Shown one piece after another: positions 1 through 9,726 of a stretch of 64,000 nucleotides of DNA (within the stretch, counting starts at the first letter, position 1; every line of letters starts with the position of its first letter). This DNA is from Fibrobacterota bacterium (lineage in GTDB: Bacteria > Fibrobacterota > Chitinivibrionia > Chitinivibrionales > Chitinispirillaceae). Under the pieces are notes generated by a model. The model was not told where the DNA came from. It searched no databases and saw nothing but the letters and a program-made list of their open reading frames with translations. The stretch is taken from the NCBI GenBank assembly GCA_023436145.1, contig JAEZKP010000084.1:1-64000 (forward strand), written 5' to 3'. A program made the translations under genes and the position numbers.

Positions 1-276
1 CCGAACTGTGACAAACTGACTAACCTTACTGCTGCAGTCTACTGGAACCGTTTTGTCAGTATGGGCGAACAATTTTTAGAGAGACTCTTCACTCCTGAAA
101 TGATGAAGGAGCGAGTCGATTTCTGGGCAAAGGTAATAGAACCAATGATGAAAGACGATCCGTTTCTTGAATACGAGGCATGGATAAATGGTGTCGAGTT
201 GTTAAGAAGTAACATGGATATACTCCCCACAGGTTTTGATGAATATATTCATTCCAGCGGATCAGCAAAGGATTAG
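1..276 (+). pseudogene. C-terminal fragment of an unknown protein, cut by the window start (repeat copy A)
   Basis: The frame is open from base 1 to the stop at 274-276 and gives about 91 residues with the pattern YWNRFVSMGEQFLERLFTPE then KDDPFLEYEAW and NGVELLRSNMD. It looks like the helical C-terminal end of a longer protein whose 5' part lies outside the window. An internal ATG at 61 gives 71 residues but has no ribosome binding site. The same segment recurs, frameshifted, 346 bases downstream. The family is not recognised; the helical acidic tail is vaguely like the end of CotH-type spore coat kinases, but that is a guess. Whether this copy is the intact end of a live gene or also a remnant cannot be decided here. 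Confidence 0.45.
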
Positions 277-645
277 TAACTTATCTCCCGGGAGTTATTC
301 CTGGAGAGATAGTTTTCAACTTGAAATAAAAAACCTCGCACTTTACCCGAATTTTTACAGTCTGATTAACCTTACTGCTGCAGTCTGCTGGAACCGATTT
401 GTCAGTTGGGAAGAACAATTTTCAGAGAGACGCCTCACTCCTGAAATGATTGAAGAAACGAGTCGATTTCTGGGCAAAGGCAATAGAACCAATGATGAAA
501 GACGATCCGTTTCTTGAACATGAGGCATGGAAAAATGGTGTCGAATTGTTGAGAAGTAACATGGATTCACCATAGACTTTGATGAATGTAATTTCATTCC
601 AGCGGACCGGTAAAAATTGATATCTTATCTCCCCGGAATATTTAC
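13..645 (+). repeat. Two-copy degenerate tandem repeat, period about 346 bases
   Basis: TAACCTTACTGCTGCAGTCT at 21-40 recurs at 367 almost unchanged, and the similarity continues through the downstream ATCTCCC(G)GG motif near 285 and 630. The offset is 346 bases throughout apart from small indels. The repeat therefore covers coding tail plus about 40 bases of 3' flank, as expected from a tandem duplication of a gene end followed by decay. Bases 646-846 beyond it are AT-rich and hold no gene, only the leader of the next gene. Confidence 0.7.
361..605 (+). pseudogene. Frameshifted second copy of the same C-terminal fragment (copy B)
   Basis: Bases 367-605 repeat bases 21-260 with mostly single-base differences. 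The copy starts in the frame reading LINLTAAVCWNRFVSWEEQF. At about 445-465 one extra base relative to copy A shifts the frame, so the KDDPFLEHEAWKNGVELLRS part continues in another frame and then hits a stop after NMDSP. This is a decayed duplicate rather than a gene. No ribosome binding site or start codon suits it. Confidence 0.6.
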
Positions 646-846
646 CAAATCTGAAATCCGAATCAAATTCATATTTTAAACCATAGATTTGTTTTGTAAA
701 GAATTCGTTTACCAAAATGTATTCTTATTGAATACGATTTTTTTCAATGCAGATTGTTTAAAGGTAAAATACGAGCTAAATTTAATATAGGAGGGAAATC
801 TAAGGAGCACGAATAGCTTTACACAAACTTTAACAGGAGGTAAACC

Positions 847-1455
847 ATGAAATTCCAAAATCTTATTCTTGTATCTCTTCCCTTTTTTTGCTTAAGCTGC
901 AGTGGACCTGAAGATATCGGTCTGAACATCAACGGGAAGGGAAATACTGAACATGTGTATTATACAGAAGGAGAAAACCCGACAAAAACAGAATTTATTG
1001 GAACGATATCTCAAAATTGTCCTGTTGGGGTAATTTGTGATACATCTTTTGGTTATCTTGATTATTCTGGAACAATTGATAGTCTGAAAATTTATTTGTC
1101 TTTTAAATCACAATGGCTCAATAACAGGACGTATCAGGGAGTTGTAGACAATTTCAATTACCTTTACTTCAGTCTTCATCTGCCATCTCGGGAAAATGAC
1201 AGTGTCTTTTATTATTACAATCAAAATGCTGTATGGGGCCACAAGTTCGACTCTTCTTCTGTTTATAGTTGTATAACAGGATACAATAATGACACTCTTT
1301 CGGGTATTATAAAGGTTAAATTCCAGTACCTAAACAAAGTAATGCATTCAAGAGATTCAAATTGTAGAACTGGGGATATCGCTGGTATCTGCACTGAGAT
1401 GTTGGATGAGCCAGCAGAGTACATTATTCAATACAAAATCAAACTGGAAGAGTAG
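847..1455 (+). CDS. Putative secreted lipoprotein, unknown function
   Basis: This encodes 202 residues. A strong ribosome binding site (AGGAGGT at about 836-842) precedes the ATG. The N-terminus is a short Lys start, a hydrophobic core (LILVSLPFFCL) and Cys at 15 and 18 followed by SGPED, which looks like a lipoprotein signal although the lipobox (CLSC) is not canonical. The mature part is rich in Ser, Tyr, Asn and Asp and carries further Cys residues (for example NCPVGVIC), suggesting an exported beta-rich protein. No family is recognised. It is isolated: decayed repeats upstream and recB converging downstream. Confidence 0.75.
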   Translation: MKFQNLILVSLPFFCLSCSGPEDIGLNINGKGNTEHVYYTEGENPTKTEFIGTISQNCPVGVICDTSFGYLDYSGTIDSLKIYLSFKSQWLNNRTYQGVVDNFNYLYFSLHLPSRENDSVFYYYNQNAVWGHKFDSSSVYSCITGYNNDTLSGIIKVKFQYLNKVMHSRDSNCRTGDIAGICTEMLDEPAEYIIQYKIKLEE

Positions 1456-1513
1456 GGGTTTGAAAAGGCAAGAAATTCGAAATAATAGGTATCAACTATT
1501 TTAGATAGTAATT

Positions 1514-1546
1514 GCCGCCTCAGAGTTTGAGACATCTGCAGGTGGC
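1514..1546. terminator. Possible hairpin between convergent genes
   Basis: GCCGCCT at 1514-1520 can pair with AGGTGGC at 1540-1546 (one G-U pair), giving a 7-bp stem between the lipoprotein gene and the end of recB. There is no clean T-run on either side, so termination is only suggested. Confidence 0.3.
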
Positions 1547-1633
1547 ATCTATTCGTAAATTTCAGGATTCATCGGTTGTTTCCTCACGATGTAAAATAAA
1601 TAATTAAGAACTATCCTCTGAATTCACTCACAA

Positions 1634-4600
1634 TCACCCGATCAGCACCTCTCTCAGTCTCTTCACTGTCTCTTCTGACGGGCGGTCAAAATACACCCCA
1701 TTATCACTTTTCCCATCGATTCCTCTCAAGAAAATGTAGTACACTCCACCAAAATTTTTCTGATAACTGTATCCCTTATACCTGAGTTGCAGGTATTTGT
1801 CTATGGCAGTTAAGTATATGTGATACTGAAGGATATAGTGTTCAGATTTCATAACTTCTTTAAGAGAGTCGGCCTGATAATCCTCGTATCTGTCTCCCAA
1901 ATGATTCGATTTCCAGTCCAGAATGAAAAAACGGTCATCTTTCTTAAAAAACAGATCGATATAACCTTTCATGAATCCGCCGGAGGGAGAAAAGTGCAAT
2001 CCTTCCGCCTGATAATCAACCGAAAAAAGATCTGTTTGCAGCTGAGCCGAAAAAATTTGCTGAAGATCTGAGGGGGTGACCTTTTTCAGGGGAAAATAGA
2101 ATTCCATTTCCTTTATACAGGAACTGCTGGGGATTTCTGAAAGTTTAAACACATTTGGTCCGTTTTTCAGAGGAGTATTCAATGTGTCGTCAATCAGTTG
2201 AGTGATTACCGGCTTCCAGGAATGGTCAAATCCATATATATCCATAAGAGTTTCCAGATCGGGGTCTTTCTGGATTGATCCTGGATCTGAGAAATCGATC
2301 TGTTCAAATATGCTGTGAAGAAAAGTACCTGCAACCGATCCTTTTGGAAAATTAAAAATCGTATAATTCTCATTTTCTGCATCATCAGCAGAAAAATTGT
2401 TATGCTCCGGGGTGAAGTCATAATCCGGAGCTTCATCTGTGGAATGGTTTCTGGTTAATGAGCTGAAGCTGGATATTCTCCAGGATTCAGGGATACCTCT
2501 TTCCAGTTTCTGACATGAATACTGGTTTTCATCGTTAGTTGGTATCTCAATTGGCTTTGGTTCTGACCGGGCATCCAGGAGTGCTATAGATGGATTCTGT
2601 TCACTGATCTCCAAAAGTGTTTGACGTATCTGCTCAAAAGAGAGTGATTTTACTTTCTCTTTCAATGAAGGTAAAGAGAAGTCGCTGATCTCATTTTTAT
2701 GGAGAAGATAGGCGAGGGCAGAACTCTCTGTATTCCTCAGTTTTCCCCAAACAACATAACAACATGATTTTGCACGGGTTAGTGCCACATAAAGCAATCT
2801 CATGTTTTCAGCCAGCAACTCGGTTTCGATCAATTGACGGTTTTTATTAATCACTTCGGAACCTATTGCAAGCGTAAGGGTATTATCCGAATGCGGATCA
2901 TGAAACGTGCAGGCGATTGTTTTGCTATTTAATTCTGAATTATGCCAGAATGGGCAGAACACTATCGGGAATTCCAGTCCTTTGCTTTTATGGATCGTCA
3001 GAATGGTTACCGCATCCTTATCGCTTTCCAGTCGCAGCATCTCTTCATCAGACACCTGCATCGTATTATTGGTAATTTTCTGCAGATACCAGGAATGCAG
3101 GTCTGTCATACCACATCGTTTCTGTTTTTCTTGCAGATGCAATAATTCAGAGAGGTGAAGCAAATTGGTGAGATGGCGTTCACCCTGCTCTAAATCCAGA
3201 AGTTTTGATCTTATGTGCTCCTGTGCCATAAAAACGCGGAACATGTACATGAAACCATGATCGCGCCACAGGTCATGATAATAAAAAAATTTAGATACGT
3301 AGCCTTCCCACAACTGCTGATCGGATGAGAGGTTTTCGATGGAATTTGCATCCAGCCCGAAAAAAGATGAGGCCAGTACTGCATGAATCAGTTCTGAACG
3401 GGCAGGTTCAAGCATTGCAATCAGAAGTCTCTCCAGCTCGACTGCATCGGAACTCTCAAAAACGCTGCTTCCGCTGTCTATAACCGAAGGAACATGCAAG
3501 GCGGATAAACATTGCCGAATCATTTCTGCTTCCCGGTTTGTTCTTACCAGAACAGCAACATCAGAGGGGCTTATCTTTTTGGAACCAATTAAAGCCCTGT
3601 TCTCGAGACTCAGGGAAAGGAGTTTTGTTATTTCCGAAGCAACTGCACTGCAGATCTGAGTCGTTTTATCTATCTTTTTGTCTGAATCATTTTGGCTATT
3701 TATCAGGATGAAATTTAAAGCTGGTTGGTTAACTCCTTCAATTACAATTTGTTGGGTAGCATCCTCGTTGCCGGCGACTGCTTCGATATACTCTATTTTC
3801 TCAAATACAAACTGATGATCGGTTCGCAAAAACAAGGTGTTGAGTGCAGATAAGAAGGATGGGGAGCTACGGTAATTTGCGGATAGAGTATATCGTGTGG
3901 TAACTTGTTGTGATGCCTCAAGATATGTGAAAATATCGGCACCTCTGAATCCATAGATGGACTGTTTGGGATCACCAATCATGAAGAGTGGTAAGTTGTT
4001 ATCAAATATGGATGAAAAGATTTGATACTGAATAGAATCGGTATCCTGAAATTCATCAATCAGTGCGACTCTATATGTTTCACGCAGTTTATCGGTGAAC
4101 TCTTTACTCTGTTTACTGTCTTTCAGGGCAGAATGAACATTTTTGAGCAGATCATCAAAAAAAAGTTCTCCCCTGATTTTCTTTCGGTTACTAAGTTCCT
4201 GAGTTAAATAGGATAGAAATCTTGTTTGGAGTCTGATAATTTTTGTGTCGAAGCAGTTTCTCAATTCTTCTGCATGCCTTGCATGTTTGTCACAAAGGGT
4301 AAAGAAGGGGTGCTCTGGGGATTCAAATCCCTTTTTTATGGAACCGGCCAGAATGGAGGTGGTAAGATTTTCGAAACGTGGAAACAGATTTGGATCTGCT
4401 TTTTCAGATCCAAGCATTGTATCCATCGAAAATACAAGCTCCTGAATAATTTTCTTACTGTATTTGTTGGCGTTGAGGTTACCGTTTACCAGGATATTGC
4501 GAATCTCATCTCTGCACAGTTTCCATTGTGACTTAAGTTCTTGAAATGACTGGTTAAAGGCGTTTTCTTTACTGCAAAAATCTTCAGTATCTGTAACTTC

Positions 4601-5227
4601 AGGAACAATATTGCACTCCTCAGAGATGCGGCCTGCAGCCCTGGTAATTTCCAGGAACGTTTGGGGACTTAAGCTGGCACTGATGGCATAGGAAAGAAAT
4701 GAAGGGGATTCTGAATAGAAATTTATGCGCCAATAATCGTATACAATCTCTTGAATCAATGAGTTCTGATCGGTTATGATAGTGGACTCAAAAGAGGTGC
4801 CGCTTTCGAAGGAGTTTTCATATAGTACTTTCTGACAAAATCCATGAATAGTATGAATCGCAGCTGTATTAAAATTATAAAGAGCAGACTGGAGTATCCG
4901 GCATGCTTTTTCTGAGTCTATGCGAGTCATAAGTGACTTTAAGAAAAGGTCACATGAGCAACCGGAAGTGTATGCTTTAAGTGCTTCTTTTATAAGAAGA
5001 TAGATTCTTTCTTTCAACTCGTTTGCAGCTGCTTCGGTAAAAGTTACCACCAATATGGAGGATGGGGTGTATTCCTTTTCCAGGAGCAATCTCAGATATA
5101 GTCGGGAGATGGTATAAGTCTTACCGGTCCCGGCACTGGCTTCAATAAGAATATGTCCCTTAAGCAGTGTGTTAATCAGATCGAACTGGGGTAGAGTGTC
5201 TATTTCTTTGGTTTCTAAGCTACTCAT
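1634..5227 (-). CDS. recB: Exodeoxyribonuclease V beta subunit (RecB helicase-nuclease)
   Basis: RecB is the 3'-5' helicase and nuclease subunit of the enzyme that processes double-strand DNA ends for RecA. The 1197 residues match the usual length (about 1180). Visible motifs are Walker A EASAGTGKT (29-37), VTFTEAAANEL (61-71), Walker B ALIDEFQDTDS (388-398), GDPKQSIYGFRGAD (418-431) and LTIHKSKGLEFPIVF in the second half. The C-terminal nuclease domain has GYID (about 1088-1091) and the DWKSN signature (about 1104), corresponding to the catalytic Asp, Asp and Lys of RecB, so it should be active. It starts 5 bases after the recC stop, so the two are co-transcribed. RecD is not encoded nearby. 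Confidence 0.95.
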   Translation of the reverse strand: MSSLETKEIDTLPQFDLINTLLKGHILIEASAGTGKTYTISRLYLRLLLEKEYTPSSILVVTFTEAAANELKERIYLLIKEALKAYTSGCSCDLFLKSLMTRIDSEKACRILQSALYNFNTAAIHTIHGFCQKVLYENSFESGTSFESTIITDQNSLIQEIVYDYWRINFYSESPSFLSYAISASLSPQTFLEITRAAGRISEECNIVPEVTDTEDFCSKENAFNQSFQELKSQWKLCRDEIRNILVNGNLNANKYSKKIIQELVFSMDTMLGSEKADPNLFPRFENLTTSILAGSIKKGFESPEHPFFTLCDKHARHAEELRNCFDTKIIRLQTRFLSYLTQELSNRKKIRGELFFDDLLKNVHSALKDSKQSKEFTDKLRETYRVALIDEFQDTDSIQYQIFSSIFDNNLPLFMIGDPKQSIYGFRGADIFTYLEASQQVTTRYTLSANYRSSPSFLSALNTLFLRTDHQFVFEKIEYIEAVAGNEDATQQIVIEGVNQPALNFILINSQNDSDKKIDKTTQICSAVASEITKLLSLSLENRALIGSKKISPSDVAVLVRTNREAEMIRQCLSALHVPSVIDSGSSVFESSDAVELERLLIAMLEPARSELIHAVLASSFFGLDANSIENLSSDQQLWEGYVSKFFYYHDLWRDHGFMYMFRVFMAQEHIRSKLLDLEQGERHLTNLLHLSELLHLQEKQKRCGMTDLHSWYLQKITNNTMQVSDEEMLRLESDKDAVTILTIHKSKGLEFPIVFCPFWHNSELNSKTIACTFHDPHSDNTLTLAIGSEVINKNRQLIETELLAENMRLLYVALTRAKSCCYVVWGKLRNTESSALAYLLHKNEISDFSLPSLKEKVKSLSFEQIRQTLLEISEQNPSIALLDARSEPKPIEIPTNDENQYSCQKLERGIPESWRISSFSSLTRNHSTDEAPDYDFTPEHNNFSADDAENENYTIFNFPKGSVAGTFLHSIFEQIDFSDPGSIQKDPDLETLMDIYGFDHSWKPVITQLIDDTLNTPLKNGPNVFKLSEIPSSSCIKEMEFYFPLKKVTPSDLQQIFSAQLQTDLFSVDYQAEGLHFSPSGGFMKGYIDLFFKKDDRFFILDWKSNHLGDRYEDYQADSLKEVMKSEHYILQYHIYLTAIDKYLQLRYKGYSYQKNFGGVYYIFLRGIDGKSDNGVYFDRPSEETVKRLREVLIG

Positions 5228-5232
5228 CCTGC

Positions 5233-8200
5233 TTAATCCATTCGTTCCATATTTGATATCAGAGGTTCGAAAATCTCCAGAGAAGTTAATTTAAAGACCT
5301 CTCCCAAGGCATCTATTGATCGAAAACACAATGAGTTATAAGGGTCATTGGCTTCTCCTGGATTGTATGAATATTGGTCACCGTTCCATTTTTTCAGAGC
5401 ATTGTAAAGAGCAATTTCTCCGGGTTTATTTTTAATCAGGACTGATTCCGCGAACTCCCAGGATGATTCCGGAAAAAAATTCAATGGGGAGGCAAGTCCG
5501 ATCCAGTAATAATTCAATAACTTATGAAGCAGTTGTTCAGAGTTCACCACTGGGTTTAAACGGATGCACCCGTCACGGGTAAGCATAAGACTCACTTTGG
5601 GATAACCGTTTGATCCGAAACAATTTATAAGAAGATGTCTGATCCAGAGATTAAGCAAATCAGCTGGTTTGAAGTGGGTAAACCTGAACTGAAGCAGGTG
5701 GCCAGACCAGATATTTTCGATCGAACCATAAAGGTGAAAATCGGATAAGTCGTTATCAATCAATAGATTATCTTGCTTTGGCTCGATCTGGAGATTAATT
5801 AACTCATCCACAAAACCGCACACCTCCCTGGATACTTCATCAAAGTGACATTGCCCGGTTGTACCGTGGGGAAGTTGGCCACTGATCTTAAATTGATGAT
5901 AGCATTCTTCGACCGATTTTCCGGATAGAAGTCCGTCAATTAGTTTTTCGGTCAGTCTGAATCTTTCAAGTCCAGAAATATCAAAGGGTTCATCATCAGA
6001 TAAATTATCGTTACGGATATCGAGTCTTATATTTAGTCGCTCTTGCAGAAGGTAACGTGCAGGATTCTGATAGAAGCGGGATAACTCAGTTATTTGCACT
6101 GCTTTAAAGGAAGAGTCTGGTTCTTTGAGTGGATTGGTGAAGAAGGAACTGCTGTGACCGGAAATCCGACCTGCCTTCTTTGCTGCCAGATAGTTCTCAA
6201 CAGAGAAACTGAATAGATTTGATTTCTGATTGAAATAAGCAGGGCTGAAAGCCTGGAGACGATGTTTTGTGATAATGGTATCCCTGATAGAAAAAGCGTA
6301 ACTTGAATTAATTGAAGTGGTTACGGCGTTGTTGCCGGTTTGAATGGTTACTTCTGGTACTGTTTTTACTATTGAATGAACAGAAATGGGGGAATCATTA
6401 TCTAAGGCATTGATAACAAATGAGTTATCTAAGTAATCTAAAAGTTCATCAATAATTACCGATGGGCGTCTGGTGACATTGTCATGTGGACTTTGACCGA
6501 TATAGCTGATATATAGAGTGTCTCTGGCTGAGAGCAGCGCTTCCAGAAAAAGATAACGGTCTTCCAGCTCTAAAGAACGATCACCAGGTTTGGGATTAGC
6601 TGCAATCATATTCCAGGAAAGAGCAGAAGAATGTCTTGGAAAGACTTCGTCATTCAGACCAAGCAGACACACAATTTTAAAGGGGACGCTACGCATAGGC
6701 AGCAGAGCACAGAAAGTAAGATTTCCGGTGATAAAAGCAGGGCGGAGGCTCTGTTGCTGCAGCCTTGAACAGATCCAGCTCTTTATAATATCCAGAGATA
6801 TTTTCTCATTATAATTCAACTCCTTAGAGATAGATTTCAGATCTATCAGAATATTTTTTATAACCAATAGGTCGTTTTGATGCTCCTGGTCTACCTTGAA
6901 AAAGAGATCAAAATATCTGATCAAAATCTCGGACCACCCATCAAGCGTATGATTTTGGCCGAGATATGTTATGAAATCTCTAAGCTTCTCCATAAGATCC
7001 AGAAAATTACCCAGGGTTTCACTTTGAGAGCCCTCAACCTGATCATAACCGGCGATATCCATGAATGAAAATTTGTCGCTGGAGGGCAGAGAATACCCCA
7101 GAAGTAACCTGTTTAGTCCATAACTCCATGTGTTTTCATCAAATGCAGGTAAGCCAAACTGTTCTTTTGTGGTTTTATCGATACCCCAACGGATTGCGGT
7201 ATCTGTAATCCATTTTTTCAGCAGGGGTAGATCTTTTTCTGAAATCGAGAATGCTGATTGGATTTCTCTGCTTTCCAGCAGGCTGATTATAGATGTAACG
7301 GTAAAACGGGATCCTGGCAGATTTAGAAGAAGTATGAACGATTCTGCAATCGGGTTTTCCAGCCGTATATTACAATCTGCCAGAGTGTAGGGAATTTTTA
7401 ACTGGTGATCATGGACCGATCCAAATACCGCATCGATAAAAGGAGCATAAGTCTCAATATCAGGGGACATGACAACGATGTCTGCTGGTTGCAGCTGTGG
7501 ATCTAACCGGAAAAATTGCAGGATGTTATCGTATAAAACTTCCACTTCCCGCATAGGACTGTGGCAACAATGGATCTGAATCGAATTATCATTTTTATTA
7601 ATCTTGCATGCAGGGAGCCCGGAGGTCCCCCGCTCACGTAGATTCAGAATATCAGATTGAACGGTAGCCAGGATGGTTGTTTTTTCATTATCGACAGGTA
7701 AGGAATATTCTTCCGGGGAATATTCATGAATTCTGGCCAGAAAATCACGTCCGTACTTTCCCCAGTTAGAAAGAAGCGGGTTTCCCCGATCAAAATGCAA
7801 CTGATTTTCTGATGGTTTATTTTTTTTTGTTTTAAATTGTTTTCTGATGAATTTTGAGATCTCCTTTTCTGACAGGATATCATCCCAATATTCAGCGCAG
7901 GGATTAAGAACGAAAAAATTAACTTCAGTAATGGTGGAAAGAGCGTTGAAAAGCTCAGTGTGAAAGGGTGGAAGTGCAGAGATCCCAAAAATGTTAACTC
8001 TTTGAGGAAAAAGTTCCCGTTGAATGCTTTTTTCGGCTAACTTGTTTAAAAATAACTGTTTGAGTTTGGCCAGATGAATTGAGTTTTCACAAAAGAGGGC
8101 TCTCCATAACTCAGCCTGCCAATTTTTTATGGAGTAGTCTTTTTCCCATTCCAGGACCATCTCAGGGCGGTATACAGTGTATTGATCGAACAGGTCGGCA

Positions 8201-8592
8201 ATTTTCCTGGAAAGTTGAAATAACTTCAATGGATTGGAATCGGAAAGGTAATCGGATAACGGCTTAAATTGGTCTGAAGGAAGATAAGCTGGAAGAGTCT
8301 GCATTATTTTCCAGACCAGAACCTGAGGGTCGTTTGACAGGCGTTCCGGAACTTTTTCAATTGCAGTTGAAAACAACTCATGGATAAAAGCGTTTGGGAA
8401 GGGGTAACGGCAATTAGCCCAGATACCAAACTCTTTGGCCAGTTGCATGGAAAGCCATCTTTCCATCCCCCGATTTTGAATAACTATAATTTCCTGGTCA
8501 AAGGGGGATGCCAGGGGGTCTTTTATGATCCGGGCGAGAATGGTGACCAGATTTTCCATCCGGTTGCTGGTGTAGAGATTAAGTTCTGGCAT
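5233..8592 (-). CDS. recC: Exodeoxyribonuclease V gamma subunit (RecC)
   Basis: RecC is the inactivated helicase-like subunit that splits the duplex and scans for Chi in RecBCD. The N-terminal blocks fit the family: LYTSNRMENL, then IIVIQNRGMERWLSMQLAKE followed by FGIWANCRYPFPNAFI. I choose the ATG at 8592 (MPELNLYTSNR, 1119 residues) because the family starts just before the SNR motif and GGGTG lies upstream; the longest frame would start at 8640 with an atypical 16-residue extension. It lies between the AraC-type regulator and recB on the same strand, so it probably belongs to that transcript. The length agrees with known RecC (about 1120). Confidence 0.92.
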   Translation of the reverse strand: MPELNLYTSNRMENLVTILARIIKDPLASPFDQEIIVIQNRGMERWLSMQLAKEFGIWANCRYPFPNAFIHELFSTAIEKVPERLSNDPQVLVWKIMQTLPAYLPSDQFKPLSDYLSDSNPLKLFQLSRKIADLFDQYTVYRPEMVLEWEKDYSIKNWQAELWRALFCENSIHLAKLKQLFLNKLAEKSIQRELFPQRVNIFGISALPPFHTELFNALSTITEVNFFVLNPCAEYWDDILSEKEISKFIRKQFKTKKNKPSENQLHFDRGNPLLSNWGKYGRDFLARIHEYSPEEYSLPVDNEKTTILATVQSDILNLRERGTSGLPACKINKNDNSIQIHCCHSPMREVEVLYDNILQFFRLDPQLQPADIVVMSPDIETYAPFIDAVFGSVHDHQLKIPYTLADCNIRLENPIAESFILLLNLPGSRFTVTSIISLLESREIQSAFSISEKDLPLLKKWITDTAIRWGIDKTTKEQFGLPAFDENTWSYGLNRLLLGYSLPSSDKFSFMDIAGYDQVEGSQSETLGNFLDLMEKLRDFITYLGQNHTLDGWSEILIRYFDLFFKVDQEHQNDLLVIKNILIDLKSISKELNYNEKISLDIIKSWICSRLQQQSLRPAFITGNLTFCALLPMRSVPFKIVCLLGLNDEVFPRHSSALSWNMIAANPKPGDRSLELEDRYLFLEALLSARDTLYISYIGQSPHDNVTRRPSVIIDELLDYLDNSFVINALDNDSPISVHSIVKTVPEVTIQTGNNAVTTSINSSYAFSIRDTIITKHRLQAFSPAYFNQKSNLFSFSVENYLAAKKAGRISGHSSSFFTNPLKEPDSSFKAVQITELSRFYQNPARYLLQERLNIRLDIRNDNLSDDEPFDISGLERFRLTEKLIDGLLSGKSVEECYHQFKISGQLPHGTTGQCHFDEVSREVCGFVDELINLQIEPKQDNLLIDNDLSDFHLYGSIENIWSGHLLQFRFTHFKPADLLNLWIRHLLINCFGSNGYPKVSLMLTRDGCIRLNPVVNSEQLLHKLLNYYWIGLASPLNFFPESSWEFAESVLIKNKPGEIALYNALKKWNGDQYSYNPGEANDPYNSLCFRSIDALGEVFKLTSLEIFEPLISNMERMD

Positions 8593-8642
8593 GATCACCC
8601 GGGCCATACTTTGGGGACGACCAGCCGATCGTCCCAACATGA

Positions 8643-9662
8643 TTATAAGGGTTTAACCGGAATATGTATGTCAATGATATGTTTCTTTTCCGGGTGTGTT
8701 GAGGGATCATTAAGGCATTGCTCATAACAGAGTCCATCGTCGGGTTGATAGCCACTTTGGGGCAGCCATTCTCCATAAAGATAATTCCATGCATCCTGAA
8801 ATTGATCGGAATTGATCTCAAAGTGGCCAACTGCGTACTTGCCTGCAGGAATTTCCATTTTGCAGATCTCTCCATCGACCTTTGTGTCTTTAGGAACCGA
8901 GATGCAGATGCTTAAACGCAGGTTCTGGTCATCGGTAATTTCCGGATCATCATGATAGACGCATAAGCATTTCAAGTCTGGTTTTTGAAGCAGCTCTCGC
9001 GGGCCTGCCCAAGTAAATAATTTGCTCAATAAATCCTCAAAAAGTTTACTGTTCCCTTTATATGGACCGATATGCCGTATATAGGCAACTGTAAAAGCTG
9101 GGATAGATTTAACCTCCACTGTTGGTTTTAATTCCAATGACATTTGAGTCCTCCTGGATTGAAAGTAAAAATTCTGTATCCGATCAGACGGTTTGGCGCC
9201 ACCATTTTCTGAATTACTGGTAGAAAAATACTTTGAATCAGAGGACTGCTCTTTGCAACAGTTGCTAAACGTTTTTCCAATCTTGCTTTGTGTTTTTCCA
9301 ATCTTGCTGAATTGTTCGTATCCACCGCTGCGCCATTGGCTCGCGCTCATTCCATACATCTCTTTAAAAAGCCTGGCAAAGGATGCGGAGCTGGAGAAAC
9401 CATAATCTAAAGCGATTTCCGTGATGCTTTTTCCGGGATTGGCTATAAGCATGGAAGCTGCTCTTTCGATGCGTAAACGCTGAATGAAGTTATTAAGTGT
9501 TTCACCAACAGTGCTGCTGAATATGCGGTGAAAATGATAGGGGGAGAAGTTGGCCACTTGAGCTAATTCATTTAGGGTCAATGGTTTATGTAGGTTATCA
9601 TGTATATGATCCATTACTGCATTGATCCGGGCCTTATATTCAGATAAATATTTTTGTGCCAT
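8643..9662 (-). CDS. AraC-family regulator with GyrI-like ligand-binding domain
   Basis: This 339-residue protein has an N-terminal double helix-turn-helix of the AraC/XylS type (about 5-110: PLTLNELAQVANFSPYHFHR, LRIERAASML, ITEIALDYGFSSSASFARLF). The C-terminal half (about 175-337) resembles the GyrI-like small-molecule-binding domain (VEVKSIPAFTVAYIRHIGPY), as in Rob- or SbmC-related multidrug regulators. The linker is low-complexity and contains a 21-base tandem duplication giving SKIGKTQSKIGKTF. It is probably a cytoplasmic transcription factor responding to a small compound. It sits 64 bases downstream of the AIM24 gene and directly upstream of recC, although a role in controlling recBC is only suggested by position. 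Confidence 0.88.
   Translation of the reverse strand: MAQKYLSEYKARINAVMDHIHDNLHKPLTLNELAQVANFSPYHFHRIFSSTVGETLNNFIQRLRIERAASMLIANPGKSITEIALDYGFSSSASFARLFKEMYGMSASQWRSGGYEQFSKIGKTQSKIGKTFSNCCKEQSSDSKYFSTSNSENGGAKPSDRIQNFYFQSRRTQMSLELKPTVEVKSIPAFTVAYIRHIGPYKGNSKLFEDLLSKLFTWAGPRELLQKPDLKCLCVYHDDPEITDDQNLRLSICISVPKDTKVDGEICKMEIPAGKYAVGHFEINSDQFQDAWNYLYGEWLPQSGYQPDDGLCYEQCLNDPSTHPEKKHIIDIHIPVKPL
9271..9308 (-). repeat. 21-base in-frame tandem duplication in the regulator linker
   Basis: GTTTTTCCAATCTTGCT occurs at 9271-9287 and again at 9292-9308, a period of 21 bases (7 codons). In the protein this doubles SKIGKT within the linker between the DNA-binding and ligand domains. It keeps the frame and probably only lengthens the linker. 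Confidence 0.7.
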
Positions 9663-9726
9663 AGCAATATCAATCTCTATAGAGCACGATAGCCACTGGA
9701 TAAGGTGTGGCTATCGAAGTTCCTCT

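Noticed and set aside
9271..9308. Short direct repeats as a CRISPR remnant
   Set aside because: Only two copies, 21-base period and in frame within a coding region; no spacer-repeat pattern exists anywhere in the window.
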